Source: Agrobacterium pusense (GTDB lineage: Bacteria > Pseudomonadota > Alphaproteobacteria > Rhizobiales > Rhizobiaceae). Taken from it: 64,000 bases of DNA. This document shows, one piece after another, positions 25,796 to 35,381 of the stretch. The stretch is from positions 248,001-312,000 of the forward strand of contig NZ_FNBB01000003.1 in assembly GCF_900102105.1 (NCBI RefSeq), in the 5' to 3' direction. The stretch's first letter is position 1; each line of letters opens with the position of its first letter. A program made the translations under genes and the position numbers. The notes beneath the pieces were generated by a model. The model searched no databases, had not been told where the DNA came from, and saw only the letters and a program-made list of their open reading frames with translations.

Positions 25796-26914
25796 ATGTC
25801 TCGCGATCGTATCCCGGTTTCCATTATCACCGGATTTCTCGGCGCCGGAAAATCGACTCTGCTCAATCGGCTCCTCAAGGATCCTGACATGAGCGACGCA
25901 GCGATCATCATCAATGAATTCGGCGATGTCAGCATCGATCACATGCTGGTCGAAAGCGCGGGCGAGGGCATTATAGAACTGGCGGAAGGGTGCCTTTGCT
26001 GCACCGTGCGCGGCGAACTGGTGGACACGCTGGCGGAACTGATGGACGGTATCCAGACCGGCAAGCTGAAGCCGGTGAAGCGCGTGGTCATCGAAACGAC
26101 CGGCCTTGCCGATCCCGCTCCCGTCATGCAGTCGGTCATGGGTAACCCGGTCATTGCGCAGAATTTCGTGCTGGTTGGCATGGTCACTGTGGTGGATGCC
26201 GTGAACGGCCTCTCCACACTCGACAATCATCAGGAAGCTGTGAAACAGGTGGCTGTGGCCGATCGTATTGTCGTGACGAAACGAGCGCTCGCCGATGACG
26301 CCACGATTGCGGCATTGACTGCCCGCCTAGAGGCGCTCAATCCGCGCGCGATTATCGAGGACGGTGACAAAACCGACTGGAGTGCTGCGGGGCTTCTCAA
26401 TAACGGCCTTTACGATGCCGGCAATAAAACTGCCGATGTCAGCCGTTGGTTAGGCGAAGAGGCGCTGCACGATCACCACCACCATGATCATGCACATGAT
26501 CACCACCACCACCATGACCACGACGTGAACCGCCACGATGCATCCATTCGTTCCTTTTCGATCATACACGACGAGCCGATAAGCCCAATGGCCATCGACA
26601 TGTTTGTGGATTTGCTGCGCTCGGCGCATGGTGAAAAGCTTCTGCGCATGAAGGCCATCGTGAAGCTCACGGACAATCCGGACAGGCCGTTGGTGCTCCA
26701 TGGCGTGCAGACGATTTTTCACGCGCCGGAGCGTCTTTCCGCCTGGCCGGACCCCGCTGATCAGCGCACGCGCATGGTGCTGATTACGAAGGATTTGCCG
26801 GAGGCTTTCGTAAAGGACCTCTTCGCTGCCTTCACCAGCGCGCCGGGTATTGACCGCCCGGACGGGCAGGCGCTGACGGATAATCCTTTGGCGGTTTCTG
26901 GGTTGAAGTTTTGA
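25796..26914 (+). CDS. COG0523 (CobW/YciC-type) metal-chaperone GTPase with His-rich loop
   Basis: A 372-residue GTPase of the CobW/COG0523 group, which hands metal ions, often zinc, to target proteins. The P-loop GFLGAGKST is at residues 13-21, the metal-binding GCLCC at 65-69, and TTGLADP is the switch region. A His/Asp-rich stretch (about residues 225-243, with 12 or more histidines) is a metal-binding loop. The C-terminal CobW domain begins near residue 255. The Zur-like operator upstream and the lack of adjacent cobalamin genes point to zinc rather than cobalt. The Agrobacterium zinc gene yciC is a likely counterpart. Confidence 0.9.
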   Translation: MSRDRIPVSIITGFLGAGKSTLLNRLLKDPDMSDAAIIINEFGDVSIDHMLVESAGEGIIELAEGCLCCTVRGELVDTLAELMDGIQTGKLKPVKRVVIETTGLADPAPVMQSVMGNPVIAQNFVLVGMVTVVDAVNGLSTLDNHQEAVKQVAVADRIVVTKRALADDATIAALTARLEALNPRAIIEDGDKTDWSAAGLLNNGLYDAGNKTADVSRWLGEEALHDHHHHDHAHDHHHHHDHDVNRHDASIRSFSIIHDEPISPMAIDMFVDLLRSAHGEKLLRMKAIVKLTDNPDRPLVLHGVQTIFHAPERLSAWPDPADQRTRMVLITKDLPEAFVKDLFAAFTSAPGIDRPDGQALTDNPLAVSGLKF

Positions 26915-26946
26915 AGTAGTATGGAATGGCGGCCGGGGTGTGGCTT

Positions 26947-27123
26947 ACCCCCCTCTGTCCTGCCGGACATCTCCCCCTCAAGGGGGGAGATCGACAAGGG
27001 GCCTGCTCCGAATACTCATTTCCGCATCGACGGTCGCAGCGAGCATACTGGCGAGGGAACGAGCGGCCACAGCGACTGATCTCCCCCCTTGAGGGGGAGA
27101 TGTCCGGCAGGACAGAGGGGGGT
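26947..27123. repeat. Perfect 46-bp inverted repeat around an 85-bp spacer
   Basis: The arm at 26947-26992 is the exact reverse complement of the arm at 27078-27123. Each arm also contains smaller palindromes, such as GTCCTGCCGGAC and a C-run/G-run hairpin. It looks like a dispersed palindromic intergenic element, as is common in rhizobia. There is no gene in the gap. Confidence 0.85.
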
Positions 27124-27141
27124 GAACCACCGGCGACACCG

Positions 27142-27390
27142 TCAAACGTCGGTTTTCCCACCCTTCACAATCCGAAACCGATGGCCCTTATCCAGCGCCG
27201 TCGTCTCCACCAGACGATGCCCATCCTCATTGCACATATGTGCAATATCGATCACCGCCAAAGGATCGGTCGTCTCGACGGTGAGAACATCCCCCGTCTT
27301 CAGCGTTGCGAGTTTCTTGCGGCTTCTCAAAACCGGAAGGGGGCATTTAAGCCCCCTCAAATCATAGACGATATCGCTTGTTGCGGTCAT
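27142..27390 (-). CDS. TusA-family sulfurtransferase
   Basis: An 82-residue TusA/SirA-like protein that carries sulfur as a persulfide. The catalytic cysteine is Cys16 in the conserved LRGLKCPLPV. The start ATG lies in the ATGA overlap with the upstream L,D-transpeptidase stop, so the two are co-transcribed. TusA in E. coli passes sulfur to tRNA 2-thiolation by MnmA, which is also in this window, but at a distance. Other TusA-like proteins serve different sulfur or redox routes, so the partner here is not certain. Confidence 0.88.
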   Translation of the reverse strand: MTATSDIVYDLRGLKCPLPVLRSRKKLATLKTGDVLTVETTDPLAVIDIAHMCNEDGHRLVETTALDKGHRFRIVKGGKTDV

Positions 27391-28682
27391 TCCTTAGCCC
27401 AGAACTTCCAGAATGGCTTCTTCTCCGGTGCTTCCGGCGCCGGGGCTGCGGAATAGGCAAGCGGGTTCATGGCTGGCACCGGAACGCTCTGGGCAGCAGC
27501 GCCAGTCTGGCCTGCTGCAGGCGTAGCCGAGGCAACCATTGTCGGGGCAGCTGGTGCCGGGTTCGATTGCGGCGCCGTGGCCGGCTGGTTAGCCGAAGGG
27601 CGAGGGCCACGCAGCGCCGAGGCGGTTGCGGTGGTCGCTGGCGAAGACGATGTCACCTGCTGCGCCTTCTTCTCCATCAGCGCGGCATATTCCGTTTCCT
27701 TCATCAGCTTGCCGGCCTTCAGCGCCGAGCCCGTCGGGGCATAGGCGGGTTCGCGGCCCTTGCGCTTTTCGGCCACCAGCGCCTTGCGCTCGGCTTCGCT
27801 CGGGTCGTACCAGGCCATGCCTTCATATTTCTTCATCGCCTTTTCATAGGCGAGATCGTAAGTCTTCTCATAGCTCGAAAGCGCGCTGACGAGTGCGGGC
27901 GGCGTGCTCATGGGCGGGCACTGGGCCGACGCGTTGAAGCTGCCACCTTCCGCCTGCTGGTTGAAGACATATTTCTTCTCGCAGACATTCACTTCCGGCG
28001 GACGTTTGGTGACTTCGAAATTGTCGTAGCCGACCTTCAGCATCTTCCAGAATTCGAGGTGCTCGCTCTTGCGATGACGTGCCATGTTTTCCGCCGTCAT
28101 GCGGAAAGGAAATGCCTGCAGCTGAACTGTCTTCTGGCCGCCCTTGAAGGCATCGCGGGCAAAACCGTAGATTTCAAGAATCTGCGCATCCGTCATCGAG
28201 TAACAGCCTGATGATGAGCAGGCGCCATGGATCATCAGGTTGGTGCCGTTGCGGCCATTGGCAGCATCGTAGCGGTTCGGGAAGCCGGTATTGATGGCGA
28301 GGTAATATTTCGAATTCGGATTGAGATGGGCTGGCGTCAGGTTGTAGAAACCTTCCGGCGCCTGCCGGTCGCCTTCCTTGACCTTGGGGCCGAGTTTTCC
28401 CGACCATGCGCAGATTTGATATTCGGCAATCTTGTCGAAACGGTTATCGCGCTTGGCCTTCCAGATTTCCAGCGCACCTTCTTCCTTGAAGATACGGATC
28501 ATGATCGGCGACGTGCGGTCCATGCCCTTCTTGTCGATCTCGGCCAGAATGGACGGAGACAGCGGGTAATCAACCTTGTTCTTGATGTGCGACACATCAC
28601 GTTCGACGGTTTCGAGTGTATCGTTACAACCGGCGAGAACGAGCGCGGTACAGGCAAGAAGTGCAAAATGTGTCAAACGCAT
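27387..28682 (-). CDS. Lipoprotein L,D-transpeptidase (YkuD family)
   Basis: A 431-residue lipoprotein with signal peptide and lipobox LAGC (Cys19). The YkuD catalytic domain (about residues 55-190) carries HGACSSSGC, with His152 and nucleophile Cys160. It would make 3-3 peptidoglycan cross-links or attach proteins to the wall. After residue 290 comes a Pro/Ala/Lys-rich low-complexity tail ending FWKFWAKE. The ATG at 28682 has a GGATCAG Shine-Dalgarno, and an upstream in-frame ATG at 28742 is rejected because it lacks a signal sequence at the N-terminus. Many L,D-transpeptidases are found in the Agrobacterium group, where they support polar growth. Confidence 0.9.
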   Translation of the reverse strand: MRLTHFALLACTALVLAGCNDTLETVERDVSHIKNKVDYPLSPSILAEIDKKGMDRTSPIMIRIFKEEGALEIWKAKRDNRFDKIAEYQICAWSGKLGPKVKEGDRQAPEGFYNLTPAHLNPNSKYYLAINTGFPNRYDAANGRNGTNLMIHGACSSSGCYSMTDAQILEIYGFARDAFKGGQKTVQLQAFPFRMTAENMARHRKSEHLEFWKMLKVGYDNFEVTKRPPEVNVCEKKYVFNQQAEGGSFNASAQCPPMSTPPALVSALSSYEKTYDLAYEKAMKKYEGMAWYDPSEAERKALVAEKRKGREPAYAPTGSALKAGKLMKETEYAALMEKKAQQVTSSSPATTATASALRGPRPSANQPATAPQSNPAPAAPTMVASATPAAGQTGAAAQSVPVPAMNPLAYSAAPAPEAPEKKPFWKFWAKE

Positions 28683-28873
28683 GATCTGATCCGAAAGACG
28701 ACGGCACGAAGTGGCGGCAGTTCTATACCGTTCCGTGTGCAATTTAAATACGGTATTAACCGTTTACATCTTCTTAACTCAAATCGGATCCGCCCCCGCG
28801 GCCGCCGATCCATCTTTTGATGTGACCGGACTATGGCCGAGTTGGGGCGATAGCGGCGGAAATTAAGGCCGCC

Positions 28874-29827
28874 TCAGAGATTACGGCCGATATCCAGGAA
28901 CTTCTGGCGGCGTTCGGCCCTAAGCTGCGTGCCCGAGCGCTGGGAAAGATCGGCCAGCGCCTTGGCGATAACGTCGCCTGTCGCGCTGATCACGGTTTCC
29001 GGCGCGCGATGCGCGCCACCGATCGGCTCGGGAATGATACCATCGATGACGCCGAGCGACTTCAGATCTTCCGAAGTGATCTTCATGTTGGTCGCGGCTT
29101 CCTTGGCGCGGGTCGAATCGCGCCAGAGAATGGAGGCCGCACCTTCCGGCGAGATTACAGAGTAGATTGCATGTTCCAGCATGTAGACGCGGTTGCCGGT
29201 GGCAATCGCGATGGCTCCGCCCGAGCCGCCTTCGCCGATGACGACGGAGACGATCGGCACCTTCACGTTCAGGCACATTTCCGTCGAGCGGGCGATGGCC
29301 TCAGCCTGACCGCGCTCTTCCGCACCGACGCCGGGGTAGGCGCCCGCGGTATCGATAAGCGTGACGACAGGCAGCGAGAAGCGGTCGGCCAATTCCAGCA
29401 CGCGGATAGCCTTGCGGTAACCTTCCGGGCGCGGGCTGCCGAAATTGTGCTTCAGGCGGCTCTTGGTGTCATTGCCCTTTTCCTGGCCGATGATGGCGAC
29501 TGGCTGACCATTGAAACGGGCAAGGCCGGCCTGTATGGCGGCGTCTTCGGAGAACTTGCGGTCGCCGGCAAGCGGCGTGAAATCCGTAAACAGCGCCTTG
29601 GCGTAATCAACGAAATGCGGACGCTGCGGATGACGCGCGACCTGCGTTTTCTGCCAGGCGTTCAGCTTGGAATAGATGTCCTGCATCGCATCGTTGACGC
29701 GCGATTCCAGGCGGTTGATCTCCTCCGAGGTGTCTATGCTCTCGTCTTCATCGGCAAGCTTCTTCAGCTCGATGATCTTGCCCTCAAGGTCCGAGATAGG
29801 TTTTTCGAAGTCGAGATAATTGTGCAT
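28874..29827 (-). CDS. accA: Acetyl-CoA carboxylase carboxyltransferase subunit alpha
   Basis: AccA carries, with AccD, the carboxyltransferase half-reaction that makes malonyl-CoA for fatty-acid synthesis. The 317-residue protein begins [18 protein letters not shown], as AccA does. It contains the crotonase-fold motifs [42 protein letters not shown] and [11 protein letters not shown]. The length matches the family. It follows xerD on the same strand, 62 bases after its stop, a conserved rhizobial order. Confidence 0.97.
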   Translation of the reverse strand: MHNYLDFEKPISDLEGKIIELKKLADEDESIDTSEEINRLESRVNDAMQDIYSKLNAWQKTQVARHPQRPHFVDYAKALFTDFTPLAGDRKFSEDAAIQAGLARFNGQPVAIIGQEKGNDTKSRLKHNFGSPRPEGYRKAIRVLELADRFSLPVVTLIDTAGAYPGVGAEERGQAEAIARSTEMCLNVKVPIVSVVIGEGGSGGAIAIATGNRVYMLEHAIYSVISPEGAASILWRDSTRAKEAATNMKITSEDLKSLGVIDGIIPEPIGGAHRAPETVISATGDVIAKALADLSQRSGTQLRAERRQKFLDIGRNL

Positions 29828-29889
29828 GAGATCCGTTTCCGATCGTTTTGCGCAAGGTTTGACCGGATTATCCGGCGGTTCCGGTCGCT

Positions 29890-30876
29890 CTAATCAAGGT
29901 TTTTGCCCTGTTTGGCAAGGGGGTGATGTGTTTGTACCAGCTCTTGCAAGCGTTCTTCCAGCACATGTGTATAGATTTGTGTCGTGGAAATGTCGGAGTG
30001 GCCGAGCAGTTCCTGCACCGCGCGCAAATCCGCACCGTTCTGCAAGAGGTGGCTGGCGAAGGCGTGGCGCAGCACATGCGGTGACACTGCCGAGGGGTGC
30101 AGCCCGGCCCGAATGGCGATGTCCTTGAGGTCGCGGGCGAAGACCTGACGGGGCAGATAGCCTTCCTTGCTGTTGGATGGGAAGAGCCACGGGCTATCCG
30201 TCGCTTCGGCCTTTTTCGCTGCCTTGCCTTTTTCTGAGGCAAGCGCCTTTCGGGCGGCTTCATATTTTTCCATGGCCTCGATCGCCGTTCGGGAAAGAAG
30301 AACCATCCGGTCCTTGTTACCCTTGCCGCGGATCATCAGGAAACGTCCTTCCTGACGCAGCACTTTGACGGGAAGCGAGACGAGTTCGCTGACACGCATG
30401 CCGGTGGCATAAAGAAGCTCGAGCAGCAGATGCATGCGGATGCGCGCGAGCTGGCCGGGACCCTCGGTTGCCGCTTCCTGCGCCGCGAGCCCAAGGAGAC
30501 GGTTTACATCGGCGACGCTCATCGTTTTCGGCAGGGCAACGCCCTTCTTGGGCGCATCGATGATGCCGGTCGGGTCGTCACTGCGCAGGCCTTCCGAATA
30601 AAGAAAGCGATAAAACTGCCGCATGGATGAGAGGCGTCTCGCCTGCGAGGTCGCAGCGAAGCCTTGCGCGGAAAGATGGGTCAGATAGGCGGAAAGGTCC
30701 GATGTGGCGGCTTCTGTCAGAGACTGGCCGCGGCTCCCAAGGAATTCGCGCAGATCCGTCAGATCACGCTCGTAAGATGCGAGCGTGTTGGCGGCTGCAC
30801 CCCGCTCGGCGCTCATCATCTCCAGAAAACTCTCCAGCCGCGCGCTGTCGCGCCCCCCCGCCGGTTGACCGCTCAT
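29890..30876 (-). CDS. xerD: Site-specific tyrosine recombinase XerD
   Basis: A 328-residue tyrosine recombinase that resolves chromosome dimers at dif, with XerC. The catalytic set is complete: Arg161 (GMRVSEL), Lys185, His267 and Arg270 ([12 protein letters not shown]), His293 (LGHSD) and nucleophile Tyr302 (IYTH). A lysine-rich insert lies at about residues 208-228. The XerD assignment over XerC rests on context next to accA and the small membrane gene and on the sequence's overall look. It overlaps the upstream small gene by four bases. Confidence 0.92.
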   Translation of the reverse strand: MSGQPAGGRDSARLESFLEMMSAERGAAANTLASYERDLTDLREFLGSRGQSLTEAATSDLSAYLTHLSAQGFAATSQARRLSSMRQFYRFLYSEGLRSDDPTGIIDAPKKGVALPKTMSVADVNRLLGLAAQEAATEGPGQLARIRMHLLLELLYATGMRVSELVSLPVKVLRQEGRFLMIRGKGNKDRMVLLSRTAIEAMEKYEAARKALASEKGKAAKKAEATDSPWLFPSNSKEGYLPRQVFARDLKDIAIRAGLHPSAVSPHVLRHAFASHLLQNGADLRAVQELLGHSDISTTQIYTHVLEERLQELVQTHHPLAKQGKNLD

Positions 30877-31046
30877 GGGGTGCGCCTTGCCGGTTCTGCC
30901 CCCGGTGGGTTCAGCCTTTCCGAGGGAATGCGCACCGTTACTTCGCGGTCGCGGGGCTGAACGACCATGACGAGCAGCACCATGCCGCCATAGACCAGCC
31001 CCGCGATGGTCGCCAGTATCATCGTGAAGCGGAAGAGGGTGGGCAT
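30873..31046 (-). CDS. Small membrane protein
   Basis: A 57-residue protein with one hydrophobic helix (about residues 7-30, [23 protein letters not shown]) and a basic Pro/Arg-rich tail. I do not recognise a named family, but such small proteins are conserved next to xerD and aroK in rhizobia. The ATG at 31046 has a GGAG Shine-Dalgarno; a longer upstream frame has no good start. The stop overlaps the xerD ATG by four bases, so translation is likely coupled. Confidence 0.75.
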   Translation of the reverse strand: MPTLFRFTMILATIAGLVYGGMVLLVMVVQPRDREVTVRIPSERLNPPGAEPARRTP

Positions 31047-31181
31047 GGCGGCTCCGTGAAGGTGGCGATCGAAACGTATATGCGGTGCGGCGAAACCGGC
31101 GGCAAGCTGAAAAAGCCTGCCACTGTCACCGCCGCATGCGGCGATCATTGTGATTCACCGCAATTCAGTCAGCAATTTGGC

Positions 31182-31210
31182 TTGACGCTTCGTAAACATT
31201 TGCAGATATC
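31182..31210 (+). promoter_or_regulatory. Candidate promoter of aroK-aroB
   Basis: TTGACG (31182-31187) and GATATC (31205-31210) lie 17 bases apart, placing the start of transcription about 18 bases before the aroK ATG. Confidence 0.55.
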
Positions 31211-31234
31211 CATGCCAAACGGGCTTTCAAATTT

Positions 31235-31816
31235 ATGAGCGAAACGAATTTATCCGTCCCGGCCACACTCGGGGAGCAAGCGCGGGCAAAACTCGGACGG
31301 CGCAATATCGTCTTTGTCGGACTGATGGGCGCCGGAAAGTCGGCGATAGGCCGCATGGTTGCCCAGCAGCTCAGGGTTCCCTTCATCGATACGGATGTCG
31401 AAATCGAACGGGTTTCGCGCATGACGATATCAGAACTTTTTGCCACCTATGGTGAAGAAGAATTCCGGGCGCTGGAAACGCGGGTCATCAAGCGGCTGCT
31501 GCGCGGCGGGCCCAAGGTCATCTCAACTGGCGGCGGCGCCTTCATAAACGACAATACGCGCCGGCACATCAGCCGTGGTGGGATTTCGCTGTGGCTGAAG
31601 GCGGATCTGGAGGTGTTGTGGGAGAGGGTGAACAAGCGTGATCACCGCCCGCTTCTCAAGACCGAAAACCCCAGGGCCACGCTGGCGGCCCTGATGGAGA
31701 AGCGCTATCCGATCTATTCGGAAGCAGATCTCACCATCGAATCCCGTGATGTCCGCAAGGAAATCATCGTGACCGAAGTGCTGGCCGCCATTGCCGGCAT
31801 CGAACAGAAAGACTGA
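31235..31816 (+). CDS. aroK: Shikimate kinase
   Basis: AroK phosphorylates shikimate in aromatic amino-acid synthesis. The 193-residue protein has the P-loop [11 protein letters not shown] near residues 29-39, the shikimate-binding DTDVEIE, and STGGGAF. The N-terminus carries about 20 extra residues compared with the E. coli enzyme, a usual rhizobial feature. The aroB start is five bases after the stop, so the two form an operon. No strong Shine-Dalgarno is seen before the ATG, fitting a very short leader. Confidence 0.96.
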   Translation: MSETNLSVPATLGEQARAKLGRRNIVFVGLMGAGKSAIGRMVAQQLRVPFIDTDVEIERVSRMTISELFATYGEEEFRALETRVIKRLLRGGPKVISTGGGAFINDNTRRHISRGGISLWLKADLEVLWERVNKRDHRPLLKTENPRATLAALMEKRYPIYSEADLTIESRDVRKEIIVTEVLAAIAGIEQKD

Positions 31817-31821
31817 TTCCC

Positions 31822-32955
31822 ATGACGCCTTCTGAAATCCACGCCGATGAACGTCTCGTCCATGTGCCGCTCGGTGAGCGCGCCTATGACATTCTGATCG
31901 GGCCGGGCCTCATCGGCCGGGCTGGCGGCGAAATCTCGGCGCGGCTGAGGGGCCGGCGCGCGGCGATCATTACTGATGAGCATGTCGCGCCGCTCTACCT
32001 TGAAGGCTTGATGGACGGACTGCAGACGGACGGCATCGAGGCTGTTTCCCTGACCCTGCCGGCCGGTGAAAAGACCAAGAGCTTCGAGCATCTCGTCACT
32101 GTCTGCGATGCGGTTCTAGCCGCAAGGGTGGAGCGCAATGATGCGGTAATCGCGCTTGGCGGCGGCGTGATCGGCGATCTCGCCGGTTTTGCAGCCGGTA
32201 TTGTCCGCCGCGGCGTACGTTTCGTGCAGATACCGACCTCGCTTCTGGCGCAGGTCGATTCCTCCGTCGGCGGCAAGACCGGCATCAACACCCGCCACGG
32301 CAAGAACCTCATTGGCGTCTTCCACCAGCCTGATCTGGTGCTGGCGGATACGGCGGTGCTCGATACGCTCAGTCCGCGCGAATTCCGCGCCGGCTACGCC
32401 GAAGTGGTGAAATACGGCCTGATCGACAAGCCGGATTTTTTCTTCTGGCTGGAAAAGAACTGGGACGACATCCGCACCGGCGGCCCTGCCCGCATCCAGG
32501 CGATTGCGACCAGCTGCCAGGCCAAGGCAGACGTGGTGGTGGCCGACGAAAAGGAAAACGGCGTACGCGCCCTTCTGAATCTCGGCCACACCTTCGGTCA
32601 CGCACTGGAGGCGGCGACCAATTACGACAGCAAGCGGCTGGTGCATGGTGAAGGTGTCGCCATCGGCATGGTGCTGGCGCACCAGTTCTCTGCCCGCCTG
32701 AACCTCGCAAGTCCTGACGATGCCGCGCGCGTCGAAGCGCACCTGAAGGCAGTCGGCCTGCCGACCACGATGAAAGATATTCCTGGAGAATTGCCGCCCG
32801 TCGAAACGCTGATGACGGCAATTGCGCAGGACAAGAAAGTCAAGGGCGGCAAGCTCACCTTCATCCTCACCCACGGCATTGGCCAGTCCTTCGTGGCGGA
32901 TGACGTTGCGGCATCCGAGGTGCAGTCCTTCCTGTCGGAGAAGCATCCGGGGTGA
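31822..32955 (+). CDS. aroB: 3-dehydroquinate synthase
   Basis: AroB converts DAHP to 3-dehydroquinate, the second step of the shikimate pathway, using NAD and a divalent metal. The 377-residue length is typical. It contains the NAD-binding [20 protein letters not shown], the substrate segment [19 protein letters not shown] and the metal-binding region [10 protein letters not shown] and HGEGVAIGM. It follows aroK by five bases. A palindromic repeat element lies downstream. Confidence 0.97.
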   Translation: MTPSEIHADERLVHVPLGERAYDILIGPGLIGRAGGEISARLRGRRAAIITDEHVAPLYLEGLMDGLQTDGIEAVSLTLPAGEKTKSFEHLVTVCDAVLAARVERNDAVIALGGGVIGDLAGFAAGIVRRGVRFVQIPTSLLAQVDSSVGGKTGINTRHGKNLIGVFHQPDLVLADTAVLDTLSPREFRAGYAEVVKYGLIDKPDFFFWLEKNWDDIRTGGPARIQAIATSCQAKADVVVADEKENGVRALLNLGHTFGHALEAATNYDSKRLVHGEGVAIGMVLAHQFSARLNLASPDDAARVEAHLKAVGLPTTMKDIPGELPPVETLMTAIAQDKKVKGGKLTFILTHGIGQSFVADDVAASEVQSFLSEKHPG

Positions 32956-32979
32956 ACTGGCGCTGAGAGGTACGGTGAG

Positions 32980-33160
32980 GGCGCCCCCTTATCGCCTCGC
33001 TCCGCTCCGGCACTTCTCCCCGGCGGGGAAAAGAACAAGCTGTTTTGGCAATGCTCTACGGGGAAAAGTTGCTGGCGCGTTGAGCAAGGGCGTTGCCGCC
33101 CGGTTTCTTCTCTCCGCCGGTGAGAAGGTAGCCCGAAGGGCCGGGTAAGGGGGCTTGCTC
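32980..33160. repeat. Rhizobial palindromic intergenic element (RIME-like)
   Basis: A left arm (about 32980-33032) and right arm (about 33107-33154) are imperfect inverted copies, each with its own hairpin (TCTCCCCGGCGGGG; CTTCTC with GAGAAG). The right arm contains GCCCGAAGGGCC, shared with the element near 40.9 kb. The RIME name is inferred from memory of rhizobial elements. Confidence 0.6.
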
Positions 33161-33183
33161 TCGGTTCTGATGACAACCTTTAC

Positions 33184-33465
33184 TTAAAACCGCACCGCTT
33201 CCCCCGGTGCCGCTGCCTCTATCGCCAGAGCATGCAGCCCGGCATCGAGTTCGGGCTTCAAAATCGCGTTGATTGCCCGGTGCCGTTCGATGCGGGACTT
33301 GCCGGAAAAGCTCTCCGACACTATCTGAACACGCATATGCGTTTCGCCCGTACCTGTGATATCCGGCTGGTGGCCCGCATGCATCTGGCTTTCATCGACG
33401 ACCCTCAGGCGCTCCGGTGAAAAGCTTTCCCGAAGCTTGGTTTCTATGCGCTCTCGCAGAGACAT
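33184..33465 (-). CDS. BolA-family protein
   Basis: A 93-residue BolA/IbaG-like protein with the family core HMRVQIVSESFSGKSRIERHRAINAIL. BolA proteins bind monothiol glutaredoxins through an iron-sulfur cluster and take part in iron and stress control. The conserved histidine lies in the RHR segment. The start is the ATG at 33465. It is divergent from the DnaJ-domain gene, a conserved arrangement in rhizobia. Confidence 0.93.
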   Translation of the reverse strand: MSLRERIETKLRESFSPERLRVVDESQMHAGHQPDITGTGETHMRVQIVSESFSGKSRIERHRAINAILKPELDAGLHALAIEAAAPGEAVRF

Positions 33466-33580
33466 TCGAAGGGCTCCAATTCTGTTTGCCGGTCTTTGAA
33501 GGGGGCTCCCTAAAAGCCTGTAACATTCCGCTTTGTCAATTCTTGTTGTGCGGCTTTTCGCACCCCATAATCAGGGCATC

Positions 33581-34216
33581 ATGAAACTGGATTCGAAATA
33601 TTTCGACCGCATCCGCACGCGCCGGAAAAGGGAGCGGGAACCTGAGGTTCAGGCCCCAACCTGCCAGTGGGACGGATGCGACAAGCCGGGCATTCACCGG
33701 GCACCCGTCGGCCGCAATGCTGAGGGGCAATTCTTCCTGTTCTGTTTTGAGCACGTGAAGGAATATAATAAAGGCTATAATTATTTTTCCGGCCTGTCCG
33801 ACAGCGAGATCGCCCGTTACCAGAAGGAAGCGATCACCGGGCATCGCCCCACCTGGACGGTTGGCGTCAACAAGACCGCCCGCGACAGCCCGCTGCATTC
33901 CACGCTGCGCTCCGGCACGGCGAGCGGCAATGCCCGTATCCGTGATCCTTTCGGCTTTGCCGGCGGTTTTGCGGGTGGCTCGAAGGCAGGCGGCACCCGC
34001 ATGCAGCAGGACCGAAAATTGAAGACGCTGGAGGCAAAAGCCTTCGATACGCTCGGACTTTCTTCCAGTGCAAAGCAGGAAGACATAAAAAGGCGCTATA
34101 AGGAGCTTGTCAAAAAGCACCATCCTGATGCTAATGGTGGCGATCGTGGTTCGGAAGAACGTTTTCGGGCTGTTGTTCAAGCATATCAATTGTTAAAGCA
34201 GTCAGGTTTCTGCTAA
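33581..34216 (+). CDS. DnaJ-domain protein
   Basis: A 211-residue protein with a C-terminal J domain (about residues 154-207) bearing the HPD motif at 181-183, which stimulates DnaK ATPase. The N-terminal part has cysteines 28, 33 and 55 with His58, a possible zinc site, and a Gly-rich linker (about residues 124-138). The ATG at 33581 has an AGGG Shine-Dalgarno and is preferred over an ATG at 33533. This co-chaperone lies directly upstream of cobS; the reason for that order is not known. Confidence 0.88.
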   Translation: MKLDSKYFDRIRTRRKREREPEVQAPTCQWDGCDKPGIHRAPVGRNAEGQFFLFCFEHVKEYNKGYNYFSGLSDSEIARYQKEAITGHRPTWTVGVNKTARDSPLHSTLRSGTASGNARIRDPFGFAGGFAGGSKAGGTRMQQDRKLKTLEAKAFDTLGLSSSAKQEDIKRRYKELVKKHHPDANGGDRGSEERFRAVVQAYQLLKQSGFC

Positions 34217-34284
34217 GCCAACTTCTGTGTTTACCGCCTGATTGATGATGTGGCCGGGTGGCTGCCGCCCGCCTTGGAGACGTG

Positions 34285-35274
34285 ATGAGCAAAATCGACC
34301 TTGATATTTCCAACCTGCCCGACACGACGGTGTCCGTGCGGGAGGTTTTCGGCATTGATACGGATCTGCGGGTTCCCGCCTATTCCCAGGGCGACGCCTA
34401 TGTGCCTGATCTCGATCCCGACTATCTTTTCGACCGCGACACGACGCTCGCGATCCTTGCCGGTTTTGCTCACAACCGACGTGTCATGGTCTCCGGCTTC
34501 CACGGCACGGGTAAATCCACCCATATCGAGCAGGTGGCTGCCCGTCTCAACTGGCCCTGCGTGCGCGTCAACCTCGACAGCCATGTCAGCCGTATCGATC
34601 TCGTCGGCAAGGACGCCATCGTCCTGAAAGACGGCAAACAGGTTACCGAATTCAAGGACGGCATCCTGCCCTGGGCCTACCAGCACAATGTCGCGCTTGT
34701 CTTCGATGAATATGATGCCGGTCGCCCGGATGTGATGTTCGTGATCCAGCGCGTGCTGGAATCGTCTGGCCGCCTGACCCTGCTCGACCAGAGCCGCGTT
34801 ATCCGTCCTCATCCGGCCTTCCGCATTTTCGCGACCGCCAACACCATCGGCCTTGGTGATACGACCGGCCTTTACCACGGCACGCAGCAGATCAACCAGG
34901 CGCAGATGGACCGCTGGTCCATCGTCACCACGCTGAATTATCTGCCGCATGAGCAGGAAGTGAACATCATCGCCGCCAAGGTGAAGAGCTTCGACAATCC
35001 GAAGGGACGCGAAACCGTCTCCAAGATGGTGCGCGTGGCGGATCTTACCCGTTCGGCTTTCATCAATGGCGATCTCTCCACCGTCATGAGCCCGCGTACC
35101 GTCATCACCTGGGCGGAAAATGCGGAAATCTTCGGCGATCTCGCCTTTGCCTTCCGCGTGACCTTCCTCAACAAGTGTGACGAGCTGGAGCGCACGCTGG
35201 TGGCCGAACAGTATCAGCGGGCCTTTGGCGTCGAGCTGAAGGAAAGCGCTGCGAACATCGTTCTCAGCGCCTGA
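34285..35274 (+). CDS. cobS: Aerobic cobaltochelatase subunit CobS
   Basis: CobS is the AAA+ motor of the CobN-CobS-CobT complex that inserts cobalt into hydrogenobyrinic acid diamide in aerobic cobalamin synthesis. The 329-residue protein has Walker [10 protein letters not shown] (residues 71-79) and Walker [10 protein letters not shown] (Asp141-Glu142). The ATG at 34285 follows TTGGAGA; an upstream ATG at 34258 gives nine extra residues. cobT follows 107 bases later. The large CobN subunit is not in the window. Confidence 0.96.
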   Translation: MSKIDLDISNLPDTTVSVREVFGIDTDLRVPAYSQGDAYVPDLDPDYLFDRDTTLAILAGFAHNRRVMVSGFHGTGKSTHIEQVAARLNWPCVRVNLDSHVSRIDLVGKDAIVLKDGKQVTEFKDGILPWAYQHNVALVFDEYDAGRPDVMFVIQRVLESSGRLTLLDQSRVIRPHPAFRIFATANTIGLGDTTGLYHGTQQINQAQMDRWSIVTTLNYLPHEQEVNIIAAKVKSFDNPKGRETVSKMVRVADLTRSAFINGDLSTVMSPRTVITWAENAEIFGDLAFAFRVTFLNKCDELERTLVAEQYQRAFGVELKESAANIVLSA

Positions 35275-35381
35275 TCGTTCCCGGCTTGCCCGGAAAAGAT
35301 CATCCATGACTTGAGGACGCCGGCGGATCGCGCATCCAGAGATGCGTGGGCCGCAGGCGTCGACAATCGACAGGAAAGACA

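Noticed and set aside
28751-28776. TTAACC...TTAA pair upstream of the L,D-transpeptidase as a CtrA site
   Set aside because: The spacing is 14 bases, not 7, and the first half reads TTAACCGT.
34217-34284. Cobalamin riboswitch before cobS
   Set aside because: The gap is only 68 bases and lacks the B12 box; such a switch needs about 200 bases.
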